Source: G965276765 sp965276765 (GTDB lineage Bacteria > Actinomycetota > Acidimicrobiia > Acidimicrobiales > Palsa-688). Taken from it: 64,000 nucleotides of DNA. A program made the position numbers and the translations under genes. Location of the stretch: positions 1,550,001-1,614,000 of the forward strand of contig OZ255627.1 in the NCBI GenBank assembly GCA_965276765.1, given 5' to 3'. Under the pieces are notes generated by a model, which saw nothing but the letters and a program-made list of their open reading frames with translations, ran no database searches and was not told the DNA's origin. The stretch's first letter is position 1. Every line of letters begins with the position of its first letter. Shown piece after piece: positions 53,130 to 61,722 of this stretch.

Positions 53130-54283
53130 GCCCCCCCACCCTCACCGAGATCGTCACCCGGCGGCGGGTGGCCGAGCTGCGGTCACCGTTCGTCACCGCC
53201 CTGCGCTCGACCACGGTGATCGAGTCGGTCGTCGTGGAGGTGCGCACAAGCGACGGGGCGGTGGGTCGGGGGGAGGCCACGCCCGTCACCGCCGTGACCG
53301 GGGAGACGATGGCATCGGTCGAGGCCGCCGTCTCCGGGCCGCTGGCCGAGTCCCTGCGGGGCCTGGACGCCGACGATCCTCAGGCCACCCTCGCCGCTCT
53401 CCACGGGACGACCCCCGGCGACCCGAGCGCCCGCGCCGGTGTCGACATCGCCGTCCACGACCTGGCCGCCCGCCGCCGGGGGATGTCGTTGCGGCAGTGG
53501 TTGCAGCCGACGGCGGTTTCCGAGACGACGGTCGGGACCGATGTGACGGTGAGCGCCGCCGCCCCGGCGGAAATGGCGAGGGTGGCGGTGGCCCGGGTCG
53601 CCGACGGTTTCGGTGTGCTCAAGTTGAAGGTGGGCGACGGCCGAGCCGACGATGTGGAGCGGGTGGCCGCGGTGTGGGACGCCGTCGGCGACCACGCCAT
53701 CCTCCGCGTCGACGCCAACCAGGGCTGGGATGTCGACCAGGCGGTCCGCATCCTGGGGGCACTGGAGCGCCGCGGCGTTCCCCTGGATCTGGTCGAGCAG
53801 CCTGTCCCGGCCCGGGACCTCGACGGCCTGGCTGAGGTCACCGCCCGGGTCGCCGTTCCCGTCCTGGCCGACGAGGCCGTGTGGACGGCCACCGACGTCG
53901 CCGTCGTGGCTGCGCTTCAGGCCGCCGATCTCGTCAACCTCAAGCTCATGAAGTGCGGCGGCCTTGGGCCGGGCCGCGCCGCCGTGGCCGCCGCGGAGGA
54001 GACCGGCCTGGGGTGGATGATGGGTTGCATGATGGAAGGCGCCGCGGGGGTTGCTGCCGCCGCCAGCTTGGCCGCCACCGGCCCCCCCTTCGTCGTCCAC
54101 GACCTCGACGGGGCGTGGTGGCAGGTCGATGGGAAGCTGGCCTACGCCGATGGTCGCCTCGCTCTACCCGCCGGGCCCGGTCTCGGGTCCGTCACCGGTG
54201 ATCGGGGCCGAGCGTCGGATCGGGGCCGAGCGTCAGACGGGGGCCGAGCGTCAGACGGTTGCCGAGCCGGGACCAGACCGTGA
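53126..54283 (+). CDS. L-Ala-D/L-Glu-type dipeptide epimerase (enolase superfamily)
   Basis: About 385 residues from GTG 53126 (GTGA overlap). Strand-2 KxK is VLKLKVGDG, metal ligands are in ILRVDANQGW, LVEQPVPARD and VLADEAVWTA, and the last catalytic Lys is in LVNLKLMKCGGLG; WMMGCMMEGAAGVAA follows. This is the pattern of dipeptide epimerases (YcjG/YkfB), which turn L-Ala-D-Glu into L-Ala-L-Glu for peptidase cleavage. The final ~25 residues are a hexapeptide repeat (DRGRAS and variants) not part of the fold. Confidence 0.9.
   Translation: MSPPTLTEIVTRRRVAELRSPFVTALRSTTVIESVVVEVRTSDGAVGRGEATPVTAVTGETMASVEAAVSGPLAESLRGLDADDPQATLAALHGTTPGDPSARAGVDIAVHDLAARRRGMSLRQWLQPTAVSETTVGTDVTVSAAAPAEMARVAVARVADGFGVLKLKVGDGRADDVERVAAVWDAVGDHAILRVDANQGWDVDQAVRILGALERRGVPLDLVEQPVPARDLDGLAEVTARVAVPVLADEAVWTATDVAVVAALQAADLVNLKLMKCGGLGPGRAAVAAAEETGLGWMMGCMMEGAAGVAAAASLAATGPPFVVHDLDGAWWQVDGKLAYADGRLALPAGPGLGSVTGDRGRASDRGRASDGGRASDGCRAGTRP
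54200..54269 (+). repeat. 18-nt coding minisatellite at the end of the epimerase gene
   Basis: Three full units and a partial fourth of an 18-nt sequence (54200-54217, 54218-54235, 54236-54253, then a degenerate copy) encode DRGRAS-DRGRAS-DGGRAS-DGCRAG. In-frame and beyond the conserved domain. Confidence 0.85.
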
Positions 54284-54403
54284 GCTTGGACGGGGCGATC
54301 CGGGGGCGGCCGCGGATCCGGGTGGTGACGGCGCCGACCGGGCCGGGGTCGCCTCCGGTGCCGGCGGTGAAGGCCGTCCCGAGCCACGGGCACGGGCATC
54401 CGA

Positions 54404-54492
54404 CCTGATGGCGGGAAGGCGGGATGGCGGGATGGCCGGTGCGCGGCATGACGGGTGGCCGGGATGAGGGATGGCCGGGATGACGGGTGGCC
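54404..54492. repeat. Imperfect GGGATGGCCGG-type repeat between epimerase and kinase genes
   Basis: A run of related units such as GGGATGGC and ATGACGGGTGGCC (copies at 54448 and 54480) fills most of the 171-nt gap and extends into the apparent 5' end of the kinase gene. It offers several in-frame start codons, so the kinase start is uncertain. Confidence 0.65.
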
Positions 54493-55420
54493 ACCCCGAC
54501 CTCGCCTGCCTGGCGGTCTGGCCGTCGGACCCGCCCGCCTGCTCGGGGTGGATGCCGGGGGCAGCGGCACCCGGGCCGTTGTCGCCGAGGACGGCCGGGT
54601 CGTCGAGCAGATGACGACGGAGCCGATGAACGCGCTCCTGACCGTCGACCTGGCCGACCGTCTCGCGACGCTGGCCACTCGTGCCGGCGTCGGGGCCGTG
54701 GGAATCGGCATGCCCGGGGTCCGCTCCGAGGTCGCGGCCGGGATTCTCGCTGATGACGTGGCGAGGCGTTGCGGCTGCCCCGTGCGCGTTGCCCCCGACG
54801 CCGTCGCCGCTCGGCTCGGGGCCTTTCTCGGGGGACCGGGGGTCGTGGTCGCGGCGGGCACCGGGTCGGTGGCCATCGGTTGGGACGGCCGACGAACGGC
54901 CAGGGCCGGCGGGCACGGATTCCTTCTCGGCGACGAGGGAGGTGCCTACTGGATCGGCGGGGAGGCGGCCCGCTCGACCCTGCGCTGGTGTGACGGGATG
55001 GGAGGGTCGGAGGCACTCTCGACCGCCGTGCTCGAGGCCGTGGGGCTCGAGGCGGCCGGGACCGATGCGGATCGTGCCGATGCCGAGGGTCTGGTCCGCG
55101 TGGTGCACTCCCGGCCAACCGACCGGGAGGTGCTGGCTCGCCTGGCGCCGATCGTCACCTCCCTGGCCGCCACCGATTCCGAGGCGGCCCGCATCGCCGC
55201 CGCCGCCGCCCACCACCTGGCCGCCCTGGTGTCTGCCGTCCGCCGTCGGCTGGGGCCGCTGCCGGTTGCCGGCGTTGGCGGTGTCTTCGGCGCCGACGCA
55301 GTGTGGAGACCCTTCGCCGACCTGACCGACGCCCGGCGTCCCATGGCCGCGCCTTCGGTCGGCGCTCTCTTTCTCGCCGCCGATGCCCTGGCCGGGGCCG
55401 GAGCACAACGCCATGAGTGA
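54455..55420 (+). CDS. BadF/BadG-type ATPase, probable GlcNAc/MurNAc kinase
   Basis: Up to 321 residues, an ASKHA-fold sugar kinase. Phosphate loops are LLGVDAGGSGTRAVVAEDG and VVVAAGTGSVAIGW, followed by FLLGDEGGAYWIGGEAARST and the adenosine loop PVAGVGGVFGADAVW. It resembles the BadF-type N-acetylglucosamine kinases and MurK. In this island it should phosphorylate sugars imported by the ABC system, giving MurNAc-6P for MurQ and GlcNAc-6P for NagA (inference). The first ~25 residues derive from repeats; the conserved fold begins near residue 27. Overlaps the next gene by 8 nt. Confidence 0.85.
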   Translation: MAGMRDGRDDGWPPRPRLPGGLAVGPARLLGVDAGGSGTRAVVAEDGRVVEQMTTEPMNALLTVDLADRLATLATRAGVGAVGIGMPGVRSEVAAGILADDVARRCGCPVRVAPDAVAARLGAFLGGPGVVVAAGTGSVAIGWDGRRTARAGGHGFLLGDEGGAYWIGGEAARSTLRWCDGMGGSEALSTAVLEAVGLEAAGTDADRADAEGLVRVVHSRPTDREVLARLAPIVTSLAATDSEAARIAAAAAHHLAALVSAVRRRLGPLPVAGVGGVFGADAVWRPFADLTDARRPMAAPSVGALFLAADALAGAGAQRHE

Positions 55421-56588
55421 GGAGGATGACAGCGGCGTCCTGCGGCTGGTTGATGAGGCCGTGGCCGGCGGGGCCGTGCCCGGGGCCGTTGCGATAGCCG
55501 GGCGCTCCGGCCGGGCCAATGAACGCTGGGTCGCCGGGTGGGCCGACACCACCGCCGGGGCCAGACGAGCCATGACCGCCGACACCCGCTTCGACCTCGC
55601 CTCGCTCACCAAGGTGGTTGCGACGATGCCGCTCGTGCTCGGGCTGGTCGCCGCCGGTCGGGTCGACCTCGACGATCCGGTCGGCCGGTACCTTCCGGCG
55701 GTCGGCGGGGATCGGGCGGGCGGGGATCGAGCCGGCGGGGATCGGGCCGGTGGGGTCACCGTCGAACGACTCCTCACCCACACCTCCGGGCTGCCCGCAA
55801 CTGCGGAGCTGTGGCTCAACTGCTCATCGGCCGCCGAGGCCCGCCTGGCCGTGCGTGAGATCGCCCCTGTGGCCGAGCCAGGTACCGCCGTGGTCTATTC
55901 CGACGTGGGCTACCTGCTCCTCGGGCAACTCGTCGAAGCCGTCCTCGACGAGCCCCTCGCGGCCGCCTTCTCCCGGCGGATCGCCGGGCCACTCGGCATG
56001 GAGGACACCGGTTTCGGGCCGATCGCGGGGCCGGACGGCGTGGCCGCCACCGAGGCCGGCCCGGACGGGCGGCCCTGGGTCGGCGTCGTACACGACGAAA
56101 ACGCCCGATTCCTCGGAGGAGTAGCCGGCCACGCTGGCCTCTTCGCTCCCGCCGCCGACCTGGCCCGCTTCGCGGCCTGGTGGGTCGGCGACGACGATGG
56201 TCCGGTCCCTTCGGGCCTCCGCCGTCGTGCCACTGCCCTTCGCACCGGCGGGCAGGGCGGGCGCCGAGGTCTCGGTTGGGTTCGTCGGGGCGACGCCTTC
56301 GACATCCTGGAGGGCTGGCCGGCCGGCGCCGTGTCCCACACCGGGTTCACCGGTACCAGCCTGGCCCTCGACCCCCAGAGCCGGGCGTGGGTGGTTCTGC
56401 TCACCAACGCGGTCCACGATGGCCGGCATAAAGAGCCCATCCGCGCCTTGCGGCGCGCCGTTCACGCCGCCCTGGCACCTGCTGAGCCGCCACCTGCTGA
56501 GCCGCCACCCGCTGAGCCACCACCTGCTGAGCCGGAGGTCGGAGGCGGTGTCCGCTCAGCGCCGGGACCGGTGCCGGGAACGAACTGA
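55413..56588 (+). CDS. Class C beta-lactamase-like serine hydrolase
   Basis: About 391 residues with Ser64 in FDLASLTKVVATMP (SxxK), YSDVGYLLLGQLVEAVLD at the YxN position and SHTGFTGTSLALDPQSR at the HTG position; LLTHTSGLP is also typical. No signal peptide. Related enzymes include D-aminopeptidases, esterases and carboxypeptidases. Two repeats interrupt it: three GGDRA units near residues 98-112 and a PPAEP run near the C-terminus. The 3' end overlaps the convergent regulator by 33 nt. Substrate possibly a wall-derived peptide (inference). Confidence 0.87.
   Translation: MSEEDDSGVLRLVDEAVAGGAVPGAVAIAGRSGRANERWVAGWADTTAGARRAMTADTRFDLASLTKVVATMPLVLGLVAAGRVDLDDPVGRYLPAVGGDRAGGDRAGGDRAGGVTVERLLTHTSGLPATAELWLNCSSAAEARLAVREIAPVAEPGTAVVYSDVGYLLLGQLVEAVLDEPLAAAFSRRIAGPLGMEDTGFGPIAGPDGVAATEAGPDGRPWVGVVHDENARFLGGVAGHAGLFAPAADLARFAAWWVGDDDGPVPSGLRRRATALRTGGQGGRRGLGWVRRGDAFDILEGWPAGAVSHTGFTGTSLALDPQSRAWVVLLTNAVHDGRHKEPIRALRRAVHAALAPAEPPPAEPPPAEPPPAEPEVGGGVRSAPGPVPGTN
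55705..55749 (+). repeat. 15-nt coding minisatellite encoding GGDRA x3
   Basis: Three consecutive 15-nt units each encode Gly-Gly-Asp-Arg-Ala inside the class-C-like hydrolase, between VGRYLPAV and VTVERLLTH, a surface loop in this family. Confidence 0.85.
56476..56535 (+). repeat. 15-nt coding minisatellite encoding Pro/Ala/Glu repeat x4
   Basis: Four 15-nt units (56476, 56491, 56506, 56521) nearly identical to CACCTGCTGAGCCGC encode an alternating PPAEP tail after the last conserved part of the hydrolase. Confidence 0.88.
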
Positions 56589-57443
56589 CGCCCGGGTGCG
56601 GTCGAGGGCCGTCAGCGTGTCGGGATAGCGCCGCTGGGCGACGGCGAGGAAGAGGCAGTCGACCACCGTGAGCTCGGCGATGCGGCTGGCCATCGCTCCC
56701 GAGCGCAGCGTCGTCTCCGATACCGATGTGCGCAGCACCACGTCGGCGGCCCGGGCGATGGGCGAGCGGGCGTAGTTGGTGACGGCCACCGCAAATGCCC
56801 CCACCTCCCGGGCCTGGTTGATGGCATCGATGGTGTCGATGGTCGTCCCGCTGTGGCTGATCCCGATGGCCACGTCGTCACGGGTCAGGTTGGCGGCGGA
56901 CGGTAGTGCCATGTGCGGGTCGCTCCAGGCGAACACGGTGAGACCGATGCGATGCAGCTTCTGCTGCAGGTCCAGGGCCACGTAGCCACTGGCGGCCACG
57001 CCGTACACGTCCACCCTGCGGGCCACCACGATGGCCTCGACCGCCTGGGCCAACTGGTCGGTGTCGAGGTTGGCGACGGTGTCGGTGATCGCCCGAGCGT
57101 CTACCGCGCCGACCTTGGCCACCACCGCCGCCAAATCGTCGTCGGGGTCGATATCGGGCGACAGCGTGGCTCGCGAGTCCAGTCCCGCCCGGCCCGCCGC
57201 CGTGGCCAGGGCGATCCGCAGGTTGGGGTAGCTGCCCACCTCGATCGAACGGCACAACCGGATCACCGTCGTCTCCGATGTGGCGGCCAGGCCGGCCAGG
57301 TCGGTGATGGTCAGGCGGGCGGCGCGGGCAGGGTCGTCCAGGATCGCTCGGCCGACCCGCTGCTCGGAGGGCGAGAGCGACGGGAGCAAGGAAGCGAGTT
57401 GCGCCACGATGTCGACCTCGCCGGTGTCCTCCGCCGCCGTCAC
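56556..57443 (-). CDS. RpiR/MurR-family transcriptional regulator
   Basis: A 295-residue regulator with an N-terminal HTH_6 domain (LSPSEQRVGRAILDDPARAA, then LAGLAATSETTVIRLCRSIE) and a C-terminal SIS phosphosugar domain (VDVYGVAASGYVALDLQQKL, then VAIGISHSGTTIDTIDAI). MurR and NagR-like members sense MurNAc-6P or GlcNAc-6P. GTG start 57443 overlaps the nagA stop (GTGA), so it is co-expressed with nagA. Probable controller of the whole salvage island. Confidence 0.92.
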   Translation of the reverse strand: MTAAEDTGEVDIVAQLASLLPSLSPSEQRVGRAILDDPARAARLTITDLAGLAATSETTVIRLCRSIEVGSYPNLRIALATAAGRAGLDSRATLSPDIDPDDDLAAVVAKVGAVDARAITDTVANLDTDQLAQAVEAIVVARRVDVYGVAASGYVALDLQQKLHRIGLTVFAWSDPHMALPSAANLTRDDVAIGISHSGTTIDTIDAINQAREVGAFAVAVTNYARSPIARAADVVLRTSVSETTLRSGAMASRIAELTVVDCLFLAVAQRRYPDTLTALDRTRASVRSRHRSRR

Positions 57444-58639
57444 GACCGCTCACCGATCGGCTCGGCGGGAATGCCTGCAAGCCGGCCCTCCGGGTCCCAG
57501 GCGACCACGCCATCCACGACGGTCGCCACCGCCCGCATGGCTTCGTCGAGGATCACGAGGTCGGCGTCGGCACCGGGTGACAAGACTCCCTTGGTCGTGG
57601 CTCCGACGACCCGGGCCGGGGTGGCGGTCGCTGCTTGGATGGCCTGCACGGTCCCGAGGCCGGCATCGACGAGGTTGGCCACCGCCCGGTCCATGGTGAG
57701 CACGCTGCCGGCCAGTGTCGCCGGAGCCTCGGCCAGGACCACCCCCTCGTCGGTCAGCACGATCTCCGACCCCCCGAGGCTGTAGCGCCCCGGCGGCATG
57801 CCGCACGCACCGACGGCGTCGGTGACCGCGACCAGCCGTTCCGGCGCCGCCGCCGCAACCATGGCAAGAAACCCGGGGTGGAGGTGCAGACCGTCGGCGA
57901 TGACCTCGAGTGTGGCACTCCCGTCGAGCAGGGCGGCGGCGACGGGTCCGGGTTCTCTGCGGTCCACCCCCGGCATGGCATTGCCCAGATGGGTGACGTG
58001 TGAGACGCCGGCGGCGAAGGCCGACCGGGTCGTAGCGAAGTCGGCATCGGTGTGGCCGACCGACATGGTGATCCCCGCAGCCCGCCCGGCGGCGATGAGC
58101 TCGTCGGCGCCGGGGAGCTCGGGGGCTACGGTCACCAGCCGTAGGGCGCCTTCGGCCGCGGACACCAGGCGGCCGAGCTCATCGGGGTCGGGGGGTCGGA
58201 GGCAGTCTCGGGCGTGGGCGCCCCTGCGGGCCGGGGAGAGCCACGGGCCCTCGAGGTGGAGGCCGAGGACGGCTGGGTCACCCCGGCGTCTCCGCCGTCG
58301 AGCGAGGGCCACCCCCCGGGCTGCGGTCTCCAGGCGCTCGGGCGTGTCGGCGACGGTAGTGGCGACGACCGCCGTCGTTCCGTGGCGGGCGTGGTGGCGG
58401 GTCAGGACGGCGACTCGTTCCGCGACTTCGTCGGGCGAGTCTCCGCTCACCTGGGCGCCACCGCCTCCGTGGACGTGGACATCGACGAATCCGGGCGCCA
58501 CCAACGACGCTCCCAGGTCGAGCAGGACCGGTCCTCCGGGTGGACGGCCCACCCCGACGGCCTCAATGCGCGAGCCGTGGACCAGTACCCAGCCGTCCCT
58601 GTGGACCGCACCTCGGGCGACGAGGCGACCGCGCACCAC
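57440..58639 (-). CDS. nagA: N-acetylglucosamine-6-phosphate deacetylase NagA
   Basis: About 399 residues (426 if started at GTG 58720, which has no family similarity at its N-terminus). An amidohydrolase: GFVDVHVHGGGG, LGLHLEGPWLSPARRGAH (metal Glu), MSVGHTDADFA and VSHVTHLGNAMPG (metal His), IADGLHLHPGFLAM and AVTDAVGACGMPPG (catalytic Asp). The HLGNAM segment has Gly where Phe is common. It converts GlcNAc-6P to GlcN-6P for NagB. Confidence 0.93.
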   Translation of the reverse strand: MVRGRLVARGAVHRDGWVLVHGSRIEAVGVGRPPGGPVLLDLGASLVAPGFVDVHVHGGGGAQVSGDSPDEVAERVAVLTRHHARHGTTAVVATTVADTPERLETAARGVALARRRRRRGDPAVLGLHLEGPWLSPARRGAHARDCLRPPDPDELGRLVSAAEGALRLVTVAPELPGADELIAAGRAAGITMSVGHTDADFATTRSAFAAGVSHVTHLGNAMPGVDRREPGPVAAALLDGSATLEVIADGLHLHPGFLAMVAAAAPERLVAVTDAVGACGMPPGRYSLGGSEIVLTDEGVVLAEAPATLAGSVLTMDRAVANLVDAGLGTVQAIQAATATPARVVGATTKGVLSPGADADLVILDEAMRAVATVVDGVVAWDPEGRLAGIPAEPIGERS

Positions 58640-58909
58640 CCAGCCCGCGGTCAGTGGTTCACGACAGGGAACGATGACGAGGAGAATAGCAACGCCGGTT
58701 CCCGCGCCGGTGTGGCTCACCGGTGGACAGTCTCGTGACGGAGCTCAGCTGCCGTTACGGGGTGCGCCGCCGGCCTACCCCTCCGGACCTCCGGGCGAGT
58801 AGCGTTACGTACGCCGAGGGAAGTGGGGGAGAGTCATGGTCCTTTGTCAACATCGTGGTGGCAGTGCCACCACGGCGAAGCTGGTTGTCCTCTTCGAGGA
58901 GATTCTGCG

Positions 58910-60097
58910 TTGACGGACCGTCTGCGCTTCGGCGTCTTCCACGCTCCCTACCACCTGCCCATGGGACAGAATCCGACGTTGGCGCTGCGGCGCGACGTCG
59001 AGTTCATTCAGCACCTTGACCGCCTGGGGTTCGACGAGGCGTGGATCGGCGAGCATCACTCGTGCGGCTGCGAGATCATCAGCGATCCCGCACTCTTCGT
59101 CTCACACGTCGCGCCGCAGACCGAGCACATCAAGCTCGGGACCGGTGTCTTGTCGCTGCCCTACCACAACCCGCTTTGGGTTGCCGACCGATTCATTCTC
59201 CTCGATCACCTGACCCGAGGTCGGGCCATGCTCGGCCTGGGCCCGGGGGCGCTGACCACCGACGCATACATGATCGGGATCGACCCGTTGGAGCAGCGCA
59301 ACGCGCTCGAGGAGGACGTCGATGTCCTCAAGCGGCTCCTGGCGGGCGAGGTCGTGACCATCAAGACAGACCGCTACGAACTGCAAGAAGCTCGAACCCA
59401 GCTGCGCCCCTACTCCAATTTCGACGTGGCCGTCGCAGCGGTCGCCTCGCCCACCGGACCGAGGATTGCCGGGAAGTACGGCGACGGGGTGCTCTCCATC
59501 GGCGCAACGATGTCGGCCATGGCCCCCGACGGGGTCGACACGCTGGCGCTGCACTGGGATGTCATGGAGCAGCGAGCGGCGCAGTTTGGCCAGGTGGCCG
59601 ACCGTTCGAAGTGGCGGCTGGTGGGGCCGATGCACATCGCGGAGACCCGTGAGAAGGCTCGGGCCGACGTCCGGCACGGGATCGATGCGTGGTTCGACTA
59701 TTTCCAGGAGGTCCAGGCCGCGGTCCACTTCGAGGTCGCCGGCAAGACGACAGAGGAGCGCATCGAGTTCGTCATCAACTCCGGTTTGGGTGTGATCGGG
59801 ACCCCCGAGGATGCGATCGAGCAAATCGGCAAGCTCGACTCGCAGTCGAAGGGTGGATTTGGTGCCTACCTCGTGATGACGCACGAGTGGGCCGACGTGC
59901 CGACGACGTTGCACTCCTACGAGTTGATGGCCGAGCGGGTGTTTCCTGCGTTCCAGGCCGGTCAGACCGAGGCCCTGGTGGCCAGCGCCCATTGGGCCGC
60001 GAAGGAGCGTGGGACGCTGGGAGGAGCGCAGATGCAGAGCGTGCAGAACGCCATGGCCAAGCACAGCGCCGAGGTCGGAGCCGGCGCCGGTTCCTGA
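58910..60097 (+). CDS. LLM-class flavin-dependent oxidoreductase
   Basis: A 395-residue bacterial luciferase-like monooxygenase. TTG start at 58910 with GAGGAG upstream (a longer in-frame reading from 58823 lacks family similarity). Seen: RLRFGVFHAPYHLPMGQNPT, LGFDEAWIGEHHS, IKLGTGVLSLPYHNPLWVAD and DHLTRGRAMLGLGPGAL, typical of FMN-linked LLM enzymes such as limonene or alkanal monooxygenases. Followed after 18 nt by an acyl-CoA synthetase gene, which suggests oxidative breakdown of a hydrophobic compound. Confidence 0.9.
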   Translation: MTDRLRFGVFHAPYHLPMGQNPTLALRRDVEFIQHLDRLGFDEAWIGEHHSCGCEIISDPALFVSHVAPQTEHIKLGTGVLSLPYHNPLWVADRFILLDHLTRGRAMLGLGPGALTTDAYMIGIDPLEQRNALEEDVDVLKRLLAGEVVTIKTDRYELQEARTQLRPYSNFDVAVAAVASPTGPRIAGKYGDGVLSIGATMSAMAPDGVDTLALHWDVMEQRAAQFGQVADRSKWRLVGPMHIAETREKARADVRHGIDAWFDYFQEVQAAVHFEVAGKTTEERIEFVINSGLGVIGTPEDAIEQIGKLDSQSKGGFGAYLVMTHEWADVPTTLHSYELMAERVFPAFQAGQTEALVASAHWAAKERGTLGGAQMQSVQNAMAKHSAEVGAGAGS

Positions 60098-60115
60098 CCG
60101 GACCCAAAGGGACCC

Positions 60116-61722
60116 GTGAGCGGGTCGGCGTCATTTTCCCCGAAGGACGAGTCCCTGCCGGTGCTCGACACGACGGTGGGGTCGGTGCTGCGGGCCACGG
60201 CCGGGCGGGCGCCGCAGTCCATTGCTGTCGTCGACGGTTCGGCACCGGGTCGGCCGCGCCGGACCTGGCTCCAGCTGCTTGGCGACGCCGAGCGTATGGC
60301 CGTTGGTCTCCTGCAGCGCTTCGAGCCCGGTGAGGCTGTCGCTCTCTGGGCTCCCAGCTCGGCTGAATGGCTCATCTTCGAGTACGGGGCGGCACTTGCG
60401 GGCCTGACGATGGTCCCTCTCAACCCGGCGTTTCGATCGGCCGAGCTCGAATACGTCCTCGACCGATCGGGTGCCGCTGGCGTCTGCCTCGTGGAGGAAT
60501 TCCGTGGCAACCCGATGGGACGCACCCTTGAGGAGGTCCGACCCCGCTTGCGTCGGCTCCGCCACGTACTGACCCTCGATCATTGGGAGACGTGGGCCGG
60601 GGCGGAGGGCACCGAACCTCTCGCATTCCCACAGGTCAATCCCGACGACGTCGCCCAGATCCAGTTCACGTCGGGGACGACCGGCTTCCCCAAGGGCGCC
60701 ATGCTGCACCACCGCGGCATCACCAACAACATGCGCTACAACATGCTGCGGACCGGAATGCACGCCGGCGACGTCTTCTTGAGCCCTGTCCCCATGTTCC
60801 ATGTCGGCGGTGCGGTGATGGCCAACCTCACGGCGCTCTCTGCCGGCTCAGCCCTCGTGTCCGCCCAGTCGTTCAGCGCCGGGCTGGCCCTCGAGCTCAT
60901 CGAATCCGAGGCGGCGACAGTGATGATCGGCGTGCCGACGATGTTCATCGACATGCTGGCCCATCCGGCCCTGGCCGAGCGTGACGTCGCCTCGATGCGA
61001 CTGATGATGATCGGGGGGGCAGGTGCATCCCCCGACCTGATCCGCCAGCTCGAGACCACCTTCGGTGCGAGCGTACGAAACTCCTACGGGCAGACTGAAT
61101 GCGGGTCGATCATCGCCGCGACCAGGTCGACGACTCTGTATCCGATGTCGCCGAGACGCTGGGTCTCCCATTCCCCCAGCTCGCCGTCAAGATCGTCGAT
61201 CGAAGGGGGCAGACCGTGGCCCGCGGCACACCGGGCGAGCTGTGTGCCCAGGGCTACCAGGTGATGGGCGGGTACGTCGGTATGCCCGATGAGACGGCGG
61301 CCGCGGTCGACGCCGAAGGGTGGCTAGCGACCGGCGACATGTGCGAGATGGACGGACGCGGCTATCTGCGCATTGTCGGCCGAGTCAAGGAGATGATCAT
61401 TCGCGGCGGGGAGAACCTCTTCCCTGCCGAGATCGAGAATGTGGTTCGGACCCACCCGGCCGTGCTGGACGTCGCAGTGGTCGGCGTCCCGGACCGACGC
61501 CTCGGTGAGGTTGCGGCCGCGTTCGTCCGGTTGACCGCTGGCTCGGCGGTCTCGGCCGATGACCTCGCGGCGTTCGTCGCGGGTCAACTGGCCCGGGAGA
61601 AGCGTCCGGCGCATTGGCGTTTCGTTGACGAGTTTCCCTTGACCCTCAACGGCAAGGTGCGCAAGCACGAGCTGCAGCGGATCTTCTCCTCGGTCAGAGC
61701 AGACGGGCCCAGTGGTAGTTGA
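60116..61722 (+). pseudogene. Acyl-CoA synthetase (AMP-binding) disrupted by a frameshift
   Basis: The family protein is split over two frames. The first (60116-61264) carries the P-loop IQFTSGTTGFPKGAMLHHRG and YGQTECGSIIAATR, then loses similarity. The second frame (from about 61125 to 61722) continues with LPFPQLAVKIVDRRG, GEMIIRGGEN-like EMIIRGGENLFPAEIENVV and the catalytic Lys in LTLNGKVRKHEL. The shift fits loss of one base near 61121-61130 (ACCAGGTCGA). Joined, it would be ~535 residues, normal for fatty-acid/aromatic CoA ligases. Either a recent mutation or a sequencing error; the 3' end overlaps the convergent regulator by 29 nt. Confidence 0.85.

Noticed and set aside
54251..55819. 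Minus-strand open frame of 522 codons
   Set aside because: It lies antisense to the epimerase end, kinase and hydrolase genes, is composed of Ser/Arg/Pro/Ala-rich sequence without motifs, and is an effect of high GC.
61100..61150. Programmed -1 frameshift in the acyl-CoA synthetase
   Set aside because: No slippery heptamer or clear stimulatory structure at the junction (ACCAGGTCGA); a single-base loss or sequencing error is simpler.
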